Source: Apodospora peruviana (lineage: Eukaryota > Ascomycota > Sordariomycetes > Sordariales > Lasiosphaeriaceae). From it: 64,000 nt of DNA. Below are positions 11,238 through 23,752 of the stretch, piece after piece. Where the stretch lies: assembly GCA_033439685.1 (NCBI GenBank), contig JAUEDM010000004.1, positions 3,906,001 to 3,970,000 on the forward strand, given 5' to 3'. The notes under the pieces are model-generated. The model searched no databases, was not told the DNA's origin, and was given only the letters and a program-made list of their open reading frames with translations. Positions within the stretch are counted from its first letter, which is position 1, and the number at the start of each line of letters is the position of its first letter. Made by a program: the position numbers and the translations under genes.

Positions 11238-14200
11238 TTAATCAGGAGCCACCCTCGGCCCAGCCCTCACAACTCGTCCCCTATCCAAAACAACCTCGTA
11301 ATCCGCATTCCTTACCGCCTCCGCCTTGTGCGCAATCGTAATAACAGTACTATACTTGAGCTCCTCCCTCAACAGCCGCTGTATATACCCCGCGGTCTCG
11401 GCATCAATGCTCGCCGTGGCCTCGTCCAGAATCACCACCGGAGACCGGCGCAAGATCGCCCTCCCCAGCCCGACCAGCTGCCTCTGCCCCTGACTCAAGT
11501 TCTTACCGCCACCATCAACCCTACTATCCAACGTGAACGCTGAATCGCCCAGCACCCGTTCCAATACCCCAGCCCTTTCAGCCTCGCCGTGCTCATCAAG
11601 CGGGTCGAGGTTATCCCGCAGTGAGCCCGGGAATAAGACCGGGTCCTGCGCCACAAAGGTAATGTTCCGGCGTAGAGCGTGCTTGTCCACAGTCGCGAGA
11701 TCAACATTTCCAATCTGAATACTGCCTCCGCCGCTGGGGTCGGGGTGGAGCGTGCCCAGCAGACTCAGTGCGAGCGTGCTCTTGCCTGATCCCGTCCTGC
11801 CCGTAACAGCCACGTTCGACCCCCCGGGCACTGTAAAGCTGACATTCGTCAGCACGGCATCCAAGCCCGGCGCATACCTGAGCGTGACCCCGTTAAACAA
11901 AATGTCGTCCCCGTACGACGGCCACCCGGCGGACGGCTTCTCCGTGCCCGCAGGTTCCTGCTCGAGACCAAGCAGCTCGATCACACGCTCAACGCTGACA
12001 AACTGCATCTGCATCTCGCCATAACAGCGACAAAGAGTGTGCGTGCTCAGGACAAAATTCGACGCCGCCGCGAGCACGAACCCCACCGCGCCGCTCGTCA
12101 AGCCCGTGTAGATTGCCGTGAGGGTTAGTGCAAATGTTGTGACCGAAGACAGTAGGTCGAACCGGTACTGCAGCCACATCTGCAGAGACCAATAGATATG
12201 GTCCATCTTCTGGAACGCATCCGTCGTGGCCACAATACGTCGCTGAAAGTGTGGCTCAGCTCGAAACGCTCGCACAGTCGTGAGGCCCTCAAGCAACGTA
12301 CCGAAGTTGGACATGAGCGGCGACAGAGACACAGTCTCGAGCCTGCGGAGAGACTGCGAGGTGGGCAGGAACCGGTCAAAAATAAACACAAACAGCACCG
12401 TCATGGCGGTACTCAAGACCAGAAACACGGGGGTCGCCGAGGCGATGACCAGGACGGACGACACCCACCCGATCGTGTACCACCCGATCTGCAACAGCTG
12501 CCACGCGATCTGCCCGTCGATGGTCCCCATGTCGGACGTCAAGCGGTTCATGAGCCTGCCCACGGGACTCACGTCGTAGAACCGGAAGGTGGCGTTGCTG
12601 ACGCGCTGCATTGCTTGCGCAAACAGATTCTTGCCGGCGTTGTACATGATGACGATCAGAGCGAACTCACCGAGGGCTCCCGTAATGACCTGTGCCATGG
12701 ATAGCATAAAGAACCAGAAGAGCCACGGGCGGACATCGTCGCTAGGCGAGGGAAGATAGCGCCCCATGTCGATCCACTCGCCCTGTCCAACGGTCGACTG
12801 GAATAGGGTGTGCTGCGAAACAACATTCGCATCCGTGTCGAAGCTAAATGTCCTATGAAGCGCCGGTCGATTGGGTTTGCTGTACTGCTCGCCCCATTCC
12901 TTGAGAAACCAGAAGTAGCCAATCTTGGCAACACGGTAGAGAATGGTGGAGGTGATGATAAAGACCCACCACCCAAGCCGGCCGGCCTTCACGTACTGCC
13001 AGTAGACAGTGGCCATGACTCCGCCGTGGGCGCGATGCTCTTCCTCAATGAACTGATCAGGCGTTCCGGTATCTCCGCCGATGGGGCTTGTTGGCGTCTC
13101 GGTCGTGGCTTGGCTGTCGGTATCGACTGTCTCAGCGGCCAGCTCCTCGAGTTCCTCTTCGTGCTCCCTCAGCTCCTCAATCTTGATCGTCTTGACTGTG
13201 CCACCGTCAACAACGTCGAGAAACTGGGAGGCGTATGGTGTGATAATTTCCACACGGTGCGTCACAAAGATGATCAGCCGGCCAGCGGTCAATGGCGAGT
13301 CATTGTTCGCAAAGAGGTTGCTGAGGATACTCTCCGCAGTGTTGTGGTCCAGTGCTGCGATAGGGTCATCCAGGAGAACGATACGTGCGCGGCTATAGAT
13401 AGCCCTTGCCAGAGCAACACGAGCTCGCTGGCCACCAGACAGCCCGACACCGTTCTCGCCAATCAGCGTGAGGTCTCTGCCTTTGAACTTGTTAATGTCT
13501 TCTACCAGACAGCAAGCCTCCATCACCTGCCAATACCTGGTCTCGTCAAAGACGGTTGAGAATAGTATGTTTTCCCGAATGCTCATGCTCTCGAGCCAGG
13601 GAGTCTGGGCACAGTACCCGACCATCTCGTGCGGTACCGTCCTGTCACCTTCGTGCTGGTCAAGCTCGCCGAGGATCGCCTGCAACAGGGCTGTCTTGCC
13701 GATACCGACCTTACCGCAAACCACAGTCAGGCCTGGCTTGCACTCAATCGACACATCGTTCAACACCTTTCTCGACGAGCCAGGCCACGAAAATGACGCT
13801 CCGCTAATGGTAATTTCCAACTCACCAGGCGGTCCTGGCGATGTCTCCTCGTCGAGGTCTTCCTTGTCAGGCTCAAGCATGAACTTCTCAATACGACCCA
13901 TCGCAACCCACGCGTTCAGCAGGACCGTGATGAGGTTGGGAAGGTCGCGCAAGCTGTTCTGCAGCATGCTGAACAAATCAAGCGCCGGAAAAGCAACATC
14001 AACAGTCAGAGGCTTGCCTGAAATCAGTGTGTAGGCAAGGAATCCTGCGACTGGGAAGAGGTACGCGGTAAGGGCATTGACCATCGAAACACATTTCATG
14101 AGAATGTTGACGGTGATGCGCTTCATCAGCTCCGCATGACGACTTTCCATGATCTGGGCGAGCCACGCGTCCTGCCAGTCGTACCATCGCAGATGCCGGA

Positions 14201-16157
14201 TCGACTCAACGAACTGGCTGGTACGTTGCAGCTTGGTGTCGGTGATGCGGCGGCGAACTCGTTCCACGCCGAGAGCGATACGCATCAAAAAGACGTTGAA
14301 AAGCATGCCGGCAACGAGGATGAGAATGCCCGAAAGAGAAGCAGGCCCTAAGATCCGCCATATGAGCACAATCGAGACTACCAAGGTTAGTGGCTTGGTG
14401 ATAATGGACGGAAACTCCCAGAATCGCTGTGCTACCTCGTAGACGTCGCTTCGAAGGAGGTTGAGAATCTTTCCCGTGGATGCAGGACCATCCTCCATTT
14501 TAGGTGTAGCTAGGGAGGGCTCAAGCAGCTGATATAAACGCCAAAATTGCGATTTGAACCTGTCAACCCGGGATGGCAGCGGCGGTTCATCGTCCGCGAC
14601 TGAGGCCTCAATATCTGTGAGTGTAGTCGCATCTGAGAGACCAGACTGCTCTCGCTGCGCTTCAGTCGGCGGTGTAGCTTCTTCGGCATGGGTGCTCGGA
14701 AACGTAAAGGCCTTTCGTCGCAGCGTCTTCTCGTAGATCATGGTGATCATCTCTCCCCTGGAGCGTTCATAGTTGCGCCGACAGAACCACAGATCAAAGA
14801 CTCCCGCCTGGGCTCTCAACAGTCTGGCAAACAGTGTCAGCGTGGCATATATAACCGCCGTCCTGGTGTCTGGATGCTCGGCAGTCAAGGCCGCCAAGAG
14901 CTGTTTTAGCAGGAGAGGCTCTGCTAGCTCCGCCGAGGTTGTGAGAATTTGTATGCATCCGGTGATGATCAGGTCAAGGCCGTTTGCTTTGACAACTCGA
15001 ACGAACACTGATCCGGTCACCTGGCGGAAGAGAAGGTGAAGGCGGCTGTGCTGAAACTCATAAGCCAGAAACCAGACATCCTCGTCGTGCAGCTGTCTCT
15101 TGTAGCCGATGGCAATCAGGGGTGCCATCCAGGAGACTGTCATCCACTGCCAGAGCGTTATGATGTCCTCCGGGCTGCGATCTTTTGACGTCGGCTCCGC
15201 GAATGGCTTTCCGATGCCGTCGCTGCTCCTCAGCGGATCCCTCATCGGCATGTTGAGCATCACGATGAGGGATGCCAGGGGCAGGCAGATGCCGCTGACC
15301 AATGCGAATGACCCCGGCCAGTCGTTCCCAGAAATGCCGGGGACGACTGCGAAAATCGCCAACTCGACAAGCAAGAGGGTCGCATTGATGACAAAGACCG
15401 CCCCGGGAAGAGACCTGGGGCGGTCTATCGTCAGCATAAGGGCCGAGACAAGCTTTGCGCCACGAAGAAAGAGTCAGCAGCAACGCGCAGAAATGCAAGA
15501 GCTGGGAACTCACACTCGGGAACACAGGCACTGTGAAGATCTGTGGCAGATCACGCCTTCTCCAGAGCACTGCGCCGATAGCGCCAACGGCAGCGGTCGC
15601 GAGTGTCAGAACCAAAATCCCGACGGTCCACCTCGTCCAGGGTCTTTGGCGGCCTTGCAAGTCGCCCTCATCGCCATCATTGGAGGCATCTTTCTCGGCA
15701 GCGAACCTGCGCAGCCACAACGGGCGATACCTCTTCCACAGGACGCTACTGCCCACCCCGTAACGAAGGAAGACAGTAGTAACCGCGATCCACAGGGGAA
15801 TATGTCCAACAACTCCAATGCATTGGGGACCAAAAGTCCCGAGCGATGGTATCTGTTTTCCGTGTCAGCGTCTTTTGCAGAATGTGGTGACAAATTCTCC
15901 GGCACAGGTTGGGGGCGGACGGGAGGATCTCCGGTGGCGCACTCCCAAGAGCCCGGGTCACGAATGATGATGCGAGAAATATCGATCAACGGTGGTACAA
16001 CGCGCGACACCCGAGTCATGCCTGTCGTCCCTTTTCCATCTCCGTCCAACAGGAAAGAGCGAGAACTCACCCAAAGTTGGCGGCAGCAGCTGTAACAAGG
16101 CCACCAAATGCTACCACCACCATTGTTCCAGCTTTCGGCAATGGTATCGACTGCCAT
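11238..16157 (-). CDS. Full-length ABC transporter, ABCC (MRP) type
   Basis: A 1546-residue exporter modelled from exons 16071-16157, 15514-15852 and 11238-15452. It has the MRP layout TMD0-TMD1-NBD1-TMD2-NBD2. NBD1 carries Walker A GKVGIGKT (about residue 726), LSGGQ (about 813) and a Walker B ending LLDDP, with Asp in place of the catalytic Glu as is usual for ABCC NBD1. NBD2 carries Walker A GRTGSGKS (about 1361), the signature LSQGQ (about 1461) and a complete Walker B (VVILDEATASID). ATP hydrolysis is thus expected mainly at the NBD2 site. Likely substrates are conjugates, metabolites or drugs at the vacuolar or plasma membrane; no specificity can be read. The first exon is the weakest part: intron 1 would be 218 bases, long for this window, and could hide another small exon. 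Confidence 0.93.
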
Positions 16158-17521
16158 GGCAGTGAGCTCGTTCGCGCGTGTTGTACACCTGATGTGCTCC
16201 TGTTGCCGACGAAAAGAAAAAAGATTTGGGAGTCGTCAAGAAGATAAAGAAGTCGACATGGATCAGAGGGTAACGGTCCAAACTCCTACAGCAGCAGCAG
16301 CAGCAAAAATGAGAAGGACAGAGAAGCACGGGGACAATGTCTCGAAACATCCGGATACAGGATATATGAACAGATCGTCGGATCGTCAGAATGCGCTCAC
16401 CGTATCCGTACAGGAGACCAAAAAAAAAAAAAAAGAAATAAAAGTTCCAATGCGGGGTGGGGGTTATCAGACCAGGCACTGCAGGACACGGAGTCTGTCG
16501 TGACTCCGGCGGAAGGTGGTAGCCCACGACTACGGGATGAGGGAAGGCGGAGGGGCGAAGGACCGAGGGTTAAGGTGGTTACGTGCCTGCCAAATCCGAA
16601 GGGAAGAGCATGGCGTTCGTTCAGGCGCGGGGAGCATACCCGAGACCTAACCCAGCCCCGGGCCGGCAAATGGACCTCCACCACACCCTCTCATCACTGA
16701 CGTCCACTGAAAACATCCCGATTACGGGGGCGAAGTTCGGTTCGGGTAGCGTCCGCTGCACAACTTCCCATCATCAACTGAATCCCGGGCCTCCTTTAAA
16801 GTAGGTTCCCATCGCCCGTCCCGTTCCGATCCATTGCCTATCCTGATAACCAGCTCAACTTGGCGAGATGCATTGCAACATCGAGAGTAACGGCGACGAC
16901 TGAAACTGGCCAAGGCCACACCGGATGCAACTGAACCATCACCCGAGGGGCAATCAATTCATTTCTCGTAAGATCAATAGCAGCAATCAGGGCACAAAGA
17001 TCCTGCACACCCGGGCTTGCGCCTGCATATGCAGCCAATGATGCAGTGTGCCACCTGACGACAGCCACACACACGGCTGATCTCCATCGTTCATCCCATC
17101 TCTGCTCTCAAAACATTATCCATTGGGTATTCGAAAGTAAGGTTATTTACATGACAGACTATGAATGTGATGTGGAGAGGACGTCAAGAAACTCAAAACA
17201 CCCGCTTTGCAATTGGGCCGCCATATCCAAGATGAAGAAAACATGATCAGACATAAAAGGATGATAATTGCCTCAGTGGCTTGCTCGAAGTCAAACGATT
17301 TTCGACGTTGACCGCCACCCCAATAAATGATTCGTGGTTTCCCTGCAGGTCTCACACGACCCCTATCGAGAAAGAAATGTTCGCATTCATGAACGCATTC
17401 AAGTTGTGTGTAATCTGTACAACGTCGATCCCTTTGTCTGGCGGTCAGACATGACGACCGCGGAGGTGCTGCTACCTTGCAGTAGACCGCGGCGGCCGTG
17501 GGGGCGGCTCACTCCCCGGAT
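16158..17521. other. Intergenic region with simple repeats
   Basis: About 1.36 kb upstream of the ABCC gene. It contains a CAG-type run at about 16290-16305 and a poly-A run followed by AAAGAAATAAAAG at about 16420. No gene is supported. It should contain the ABCC promoter and the 3' region of the next gene. Confidence 0.45.
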
Positions 17522-18625
17522 CTATCTCGACCCACTCGCTCCCGAATACCTCTGCGAGCCCTCTCCTTGCGGGAGCGGAATTACGACCGGCTCATCGTCA
17601 GTCTCGAGTGGCCCTGCCGGGACCTCTGCCGGCTGGCGGTCTGAGCCTGCCAGCTCGAATACCCCTGACCGCGCCGCCGACAGGTGCGATACCGTGGAGT
17701 GCGCCGTCAACGGCGGCGACCTTGGCGGCGACGGTGTCCTCCCCGGCGAGGTAGGCGTGCCAGGCGCCAACGTGGCCCCTGGGACTGCCAGATCGTACGG
17801 CGACTCCCAATTGAACCCGCTCTTCCTTTCTTCTGCTGGATTCGACGACGGTCTCCATTTTGTATCCGTGGGCCAGTCACCCTTGGGCGTGTCGATGGCC
17901 ATGAGCGCGCTCGTTTCCGCTGCCGTCGGCACCAGGGACATGTGCCTGTCGTCTTGCGGCAACATTGGATGCGATTCCTCGCCGTCCTTTTTCCGCCTGT
18001 ACCAGAAGATCGCAAACCCCACAGCCCCAAGCAGCGCCAGTGCTACCACTACTCCTCCCGCGATAATCCCTGCTCTTGCGCCTGTTGACAGGCTGGCATT
18101 CCCCTTTTTGTTTTTGTCCCCTCCTTTGTCATCGGCCCCTGCCTTGGCGGACTCTTGACTTCCTGGCGCTCCTGTCATCAGTGTTGTCGTCGCGGATGTC
18201 GTCACTGCGGACGAACTTGAGGTTGTGGGTAGTTTTGTGGATGTCGGTTGGACTGAAGTCAATGTCGTGCCTGGCATTCCAGCTGCAGCAAGGTACTGCT
18301 CCTCGGAGACCGTCAAGTCCGTCCCGGAGTTGGAGCAAGCGTCATCCATTGTCAGGTACACGAGCGAGAGGTCCCCGGGGTCTGCTTTGCCAAGACACTT
18401 TGCCGCGCCACTGACAAAGTTGCCGCCATTGCTACAGAGACAGGCGTTCGTCTCCTCCACTGAGCCGGCCGCGCAGCTGGACGAGTTTGAGGATCGATAT
18501 AGACAGTCCTGGGCTTTTGGCGGGTAGAAGCTGAAGTCGATTGTGCTGGCTGCTCGCGAGACTGAGACGAGGATCAGAGCGACGAGAGCAGGCGGAAGCG
18601 CGCCCATCCCCTGCGCACCACGCAT
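17522..18625 (-). CDS. Single-pass surface protein, wall-sensor-like
   Basis: An intronless 367-residue protein. The ATG at 18625 is preferred over one at 18736 because it puts a signal peptide at the N-terminus (residues about 1-27). The extracellular part has six cysteines between residues 41 and 97 (one pair in ACLCSNGG), then a Ser/Thr-rich stalk. One membrane helix sits at about 185-208 and is followed by the stop-transfer run WYRRKK. The cytoplasmic tail of about 155 residues is rich in Pro, Ser and acidic residues with many SP/TP sites (TPTSPGRTPSPPRSPP). This architecture matches fungal wall-stress sensors of the Wsc/Mid2 style, though the cysteine region is not a classical WSC domain. 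Function is inferred from architecture only. Confidence 0.75.
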   Translation of the reverse strand: MRGAQGMGALPPALVALILVSVSRAASTIDFSFYPPKAQDCLYRSSNSSSCAAGSVEETNACLCSNGGNFVSGAAKCLGKADPGDLSLVYLTMDDACSNSGTDLTVSEEQYLAAAGMPGTTLTSVQPTSTKLPTTSSSSAVTTSATTTLMTGAPGSQESAKAGADDKGGDKNKKGNASLSTGARAGIIAGGVVVALALLGAVGFAIFWYRRKKDGEESHPMLPQDDRHMSLVPTAAETSALMAIDTPKGDWPTDTKWRPSSNPAEERKSGFNWESPYDLAVPGATLAPGTPTSPGRTPSPPRSPPLTAHSTVSHLSAARSGVFELAGSDRQPAEVPAGPLETDDEPVVIPLPQGEGSQRYSGASGSR

Positions 18626-21001
18626 CGTGAAGGTGTGTATGGACGCCCAACTCGAGGCTCGAGGTGTCGACGTGATGGACGTTGTTGGACTCAAGTCGAG
18701 CGCTGTCCAGGCGGTCCTTTTTTGCTGACGTCCCAAAAAGGGGAAGCTGCCGAGGAAATAAGATTATCGCGGACCCATTAATAGCTGAGGTCCAATGGAT
18801 CGTGTTATTCGTATGTCGATTTTGAAACGAAGGACGGCAACGAACGTTGGAGGAGAGGGGACATGACAAAAAGAAAACCGAAACAAACGCGAGAGAGAAG
18901 AAGGTCCGGCAGAGATCGACCACGATGGAAAGATTAAAAGATTAGGAAGTTGCAACCTTGCACAACACGGCCTCCCTCCGGAACAGGCCTGGCCCCCGTC
19001 TCCACTAACCAAGGGCAGGAGGTAAGCGCATTGCGGCTGAGCTGTCAGGGAAGGCGATGGGGCCAGGGAGCCTCTTGCCCTCTTCCGCAGTCGGCGGGGT
19101 TTAGCACTGCAGTGAGCGTGAACATGAAGTTGGAAAGAACAACCGACGCAGAATTTGTCAGTCGCATGCAGAACCACCGTTGGCAGGCTCGACCCGACGC
19201 GAGTTTCGGGCGCGTCGACCGCTCTTTCCCGTTATCTTTAGGTTGTGTTGTGTCGGGTTCGCGAGAAGGTCAAAGTGATTACGGACCGGTAGAGTCCTAG
19301 AACTCCGGTGGACCCCCAATTTCCGCCGCTCCAGGCTGCCAAAAAGGCCTTTCACAGACACAAACACCTACTGCTGGGACAGGGTACGCAGGGCTGGTCA
19401 ATGTTTGAGATCGAAGGCCGCCGTGGCTTGCGCGCCTCTTCCGCCGTCTTCGATCGCACCACACCTTCTTCCCCAGATTGGCGACAGCCTCCGTCCACTC
19501 AAATCCGACGAAGCATCACCACTTCAGATCCAGCTTTCAGCAAGGTGGTGGTGACATTGCATCCAACTCGCCTTACCTTATCCACCTACTGTCTGGCCCG
19601 TAGTTTCCAATCTATTTCACCCCGCGACGTGATCAATCCGGACTGCACACTGCTGCACAGAACCAGATTGGCGGTACTGCCACCCAACAGTTGACAATCC
19701 ACCTCCCGAGTCGATACACGTGTGCGGCACGGGCAAGATTCTCGAACCACGGCCTCTCAGACCTTTGGCATCCAACAGCGCTTGACCCGAAAAGGACGTA
19801 TCTTTCGTGTTACGGATCCGCAGTCAGACTCTCACATGGGCGTTGCGAATTGACAAATTCGCGTTCAAGCCATGGATTATATAATGATCACGTCTGTTAA
19901 ATTCAGACTCGCGTCAACCAGCCTCCGCAAAACCCAGGGTCGATTTCACGATGCCTGGAAGCCACAATTCAGGCGTCAGTTGTCTCTGATCTTTAATCCC
20001 TTTCGTCAAGACCGTTGTACAAGTCAAAGCTGCTGAGAAGGTCGGCGGCTGCTGCGCCAATCGATCGAGAGGCCAGATTCTGCTGCTTATGCTGGAGCCT
20101 TCTTCATGCACCGCGCCTTCGGTTGACTTGCAGATGTCCATCGTTATCAAATATCCGTCTAGGCTTGAAAACACACGAGACTGGCGACAGAACAAGGAGA
20201 GCCCCCACCCGGCGGCCGCTTCGAATCCTTATCCGGGCCCAACCACCATTATCCCTGCTTGCTCCAATTACGAACCGATCCGCCATCCTGGAGTCGGCTT
20301 TCTGTCAACCGATCAGGAGGCGCACGGGCCTCCCGTCAGACAGATGCTCTCCAACGACAATGGGCCACTGGCGTCAAGAACCATATAAGCACCTGGAAGG
20401 TAAGGTATTTGATTGGCTCTTACTTGAGACTGCTTGGCAATACAAGCCTTTCGTCAACTGCTGGCAACGGTCTGAGACTCACTGCCGGTTTCCCATATAT
20501 CACAGAATGGCAGATCAACTGCCTCCTCCGTTCTGTGATGTGTGTTCTGAGAAAATCGCTCCTATCTTGCTAACTAGGTAGAGAGAACTGAATATCTACT
20601 TGGGACTTTACACTAACCAATCCAGATCTTTCTGGCCGGGGTAGAACTATATGAATTGGTTAGCTTGACTCAGAATAACCGCACCATATTCAAACTCTTA
20701 ACTCCGAGCTCGATTTCATCCCATCTCAACACCGGATGGCCGTCTGCCTGCAAAAACATGCCTGCTTCACCTTTGTATTATTCTCCATCTGGTCACAGAC
20801 AGCTTTCGAGGGGACTGGACAATTGGGTCGTTCTTAGCTCACTATAAAATGCGGAATGGCGACCAACGCAAACTCCTGTTACCTTTCACTATCTCGTGAT
20901 CAAAGCACCGCACCCGTCGATGAGGACCCCAGAGCAATGAAAAAAATTGAGTCTCATCTGTTCAAAGGGATACCGGAACTGGCAAGTAACTGCAGATCAA
21001 A
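18626..21001. other. Long intergenic region
   Basis: About 2.4 kb. Open frames on the plus strand between 19.3 and 20.6 kb are arginine/proline-rich, overlap one another in different frames and show no domain. I found no tRNA, repeat array or splice structure that makes a gene here. Confidence 0.4.
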
Positions 21002-22330
21002 ATGCTAAGATCGATCAAAGGACGTCGCATCAGGCCGCGCGCAACTAGCGCACTATATTCTCTCCAAGTAGAAGAAGATGAGGACGAGATGGAGCAGCCG
21101 ATTACCAAACGCCCACTTACAGCCATGAAAGCCCCGCGAGCAGCGTGGTTGCCCATGAAAATTCAAGACTTTCTAAGGCTATATCGGATAGCGATCTTGA
21201 CCAAAGAGATTGCCGGCCAGCCATTCGAGCCTAGTCCTATGATGCATCTGTACGGCCTCACGGGCGGTGTAGATGAGAAAAACAACGAGTCCTGGCCGAG
21301 AATTCGCTGGCAGGAACAACACATCGGCCTACGAAGCATACCCAACGACAGCCCCGCGCTCTCCGCCAAACTTTTCAAAGACGGGAAAATGGTCACCGAC
21401 GGCGCCCCGCAGCTCTTTCCCACCCGGCAGCGATGTAAGGAAAGCATCATTCTCGATCGTGAGCTTGACGGTCGGCGCACGACCATTGAAAGAGTCGAGA
21501 GACAGCTGGCAAAATGTCCGAACAAGGCTCAAGCCCAGGGGGAACTGAGATCACTCAACGGAGACGTTTACGAGACGGAGCACTCAGAGTTCACAGTCTG
21601 CGCCGATCTCACTCACTACAGGAGGCACGCTCTGTGTTTGCAGTGCTCGGATAAGAGCAGAAAGACGATTCTCGAGGGCTGCCCCGGTCAAGACCATCCG
21701 CCGCTTTGGCACCTCACTCCCAGACGCATCCAGGACTCTAGGGCCTATCTTTGTGCGCCATGTACTCGCATGCACATTGCGACGAGGGAGTTCAAAAGAG
21801 CTGAGGCAGGTCTTTTTCATTCTGAAATTCAAGCCCCAGTTGAAGCTAGCGCTGCTGGGCCGTCTATTTCTGCTCCATCTGCCAATGCAGATGATTATTC
21901 TTTTCACACCACGACCCAAGTCAGCGCGAGTGCTGCTACGCGGGATGGGGTTCCAGTCGATGATGACAGCAGCGAGGAGGGTACGTCAGTATCTCCAGGA
22001 GAGCCTTCATTACCGGCCAGATGCCAAGATATCTTCTACTGCGGTTGCTCAAAGCTTCTCAGCGCCGAGCTGTGTATGCCGCATCGCCTGCTGCGTGCAG
22101 AGGAGTTCAATACATAGGTAGACCGGATTTCGGCCAAGGTGAATAACAAGTTTAACCGCCACCAATCGGATTTACCGTGCCCCGTGTGCACAAGAAACAA
22201 GGGCGTGGATGCCTACGAGTTTGAGGGAGAGGATGGTGGCGAGGATCTGCTCGAGGTGGAGTGGGCTTGCTTGGTGTGTCAAGAATTCGTGGCCAGGCCG
22301 GCGGAAGAAGTGAGACGTATGGAGAGGTGA
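21002..22330 (+). pseudogene. Cysteine-rich CxxC protein gene interrupted by one in-frame TAG
   Basis: The first open frame (21002-22117) encodes 371 residues. After a TAG at 22115-22117 the same frame stays open for 70 more codons to 22330. The upstream part has CxxC-type pairs (ALCLQC, LCAPCTRMH) and a FYCGCSKLLSAELC motif. The downstream part has DLPCPVCTRNKGVDAYEFEG and EWACLVCQEF. The final two CxxC pairs look like the second half of a metal-binding fold that the upstream part lacks. I tested donors near 22074 and 22095 with acceptors at 22117 and 22138; these introns would be 44 bases and break the frame. The simplest reading is a nonsense change (for example CAG to TAG) in a formerly 442-codon gene. 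Readthrough or a naturally shorter protein remain possible. Function unknown. Confidence 0.55.
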
Positions 22331-22790
22331 ATGAGTGATGATGGGGTTGAGGACACAGAACGCGTCTTGCTTAGTGGCCAGTTTGCTGTGCTTTTCGAAA
22401 TAGGCATGCAAATCCCGAAGAGCAGAGACCTCCTGCGAACTGGATATGTTTTCAGACTTCTACACCTCTACCGAAACTTAAAACGACAGCCCTATCATCA
22501 ATAGCAGAACTAACAGCAATAATAGCGCACTTCGCCACTGGATTAACCTAGCGTTTCAACCTACCGTCTTCATCGATAAAAGACAGATAAAAGACACTTA
22601 ATCCAGTTCATTTTCTATCCCATCTTTTACAAACAACCAGGACAGTTCATCCAAACATATCCCGCCTCGTCGGTCGGAAACTCTCCATCGTTGCTAAGTG
22701 TCTAACAACCCATTAACCTCATCTCGTCTCCGTTCTCTAACAACATAGACAAGACACTTTTCAAGCGAGCTCACCACGGAAAAACCCAAG
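22331..22790. other. Intergenic / 5' leader region
   Basis: About 460 AT-rich bases, with CT-rich leader-like sequence after 22600 leading into the next start codon (CCAAGATGAAC). No gene. Confidence 0.45.
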
Positions 22791-23221
22791 ATGAACCCTT
22801 CAGTTGACAGCAGTAGCGGGGCGAAACCCGTTCAGGAGCCCCTGCCAGTGGGAGTCTTACACCGACACCTCATCTACTCTCACAAGGGACCTCCGACTCT
22901 AGCCGAGATATCATTAGCCAAGAAGAATGTTGGCCTGGAAGTGTCTAGACTGTACAGCGTCCTAGACGTGATCGATTTCCTAAATGACAAGGGTCTGTGG
23001 AACTACTACGAGTTTTTCCCCTTTTCGCCTCTACAGGGATCTATTGCACAGATGATCATACGTTCCTGATAACCGAACTGCACGCACATCTCCGGAAGTC
23101 CAATACCACAGGTCTCGAGTCGAACTCGAGGACTTTCAACTGGAAGAGACGGAGAATACGGCATGATGGTATTATCTCGACATGGGGCGCGCAGCAGCAC
23201 CCACTTAGCTACCAGAAATAA
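22791..23221 (+). CDS. Small hypothetical protein, 128 residues, two exons
   Basis: I do not recognise this protein. Unspliced, the frame from 22791 closes after 92 residues. A 44-base intron (22993-23036, GTCTGT...CTCTACAG with a pyrimidine-rich 3' end) joins it to a second frame and gives 128 residues with continuous-looking sequence across the joint (DFLNDKGIYCTDDHTFLITE). The protein is basic at its C-terminus (FNWKRRRIRHDG). The start has good context and follows a leader-like tract. The donor is non-optimal, so the 92-residue version cannot be excluded. No domain, signal or membrane segment is visible. Confidence 0.45.
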
Positions 23222-23752
23222 ATCACACATCCACTAATTCAAAGATAATACTGTCGTGTGATATGGCCACGATGTTTCTCCTTCGCATCAACGGGTATTA
23301 CAAATCAGTGCCAACCCCTTGTCACTTGCAGTCTCTATGACGATGTCAGGTTGAGCACAACCGCTGTGGAATGTGACGACGCTCTAAATGGACAAAATTA
23401 AGAACAATAGTAGGACTTGTCCCCATTCCGCCACCTCGATTGGCATTAGCAAGTAAATACAAGCCGCAGCTCAAGAACATTTGGGAGCAAACAAAGCGCG
23501 GGAATGTGATTAGCTGCACCCAGGCTTCACAATTGACCGGATGCAGGCATCACCACTGCAAGAACTCCATTCAAACTGCCTTAATATTGTTGTAACTCTA
23601 AGCTAGGGTCATGGAGGTCATTAAAAAGCAGACGTCCGAATCTCAAACCCACAATGCGTAGCTCCCCTTCCTCCTGTCTCGCAGTACTTGGTTCCCGGAG
23701 GCACGACTCCAGACATTAATCTAAAGAACGTTCTTCACTGAAAACCGCAATC
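23222..23752. other. Promoter region of the methyltransferase gene
   Basis: About 530 bases without coding potential, ending in the methyltransferase start region. No recognised regulatory element beyond general AT-rich character. Confidence 0.4.

Noticed and set aside
12810..13559. 249-codon plus-strand open frame
   Set aside because: Lies entirely opposite the ABCC transporter, whose motifs are unmistakable; an antisense shadow.
16415..16440. Poly-A run as a retroelement tail
   Set aside because: No element, target-site duplication or coding remnant next to it; treated as a simple repeat.
22074..22138. Introns removing the TAG at 22115
   Set aside because: The donors at 22074 (GTATGC) and 22095 (GTGCAG) give 44-base introns that shift the frame and meet a stop soon after.
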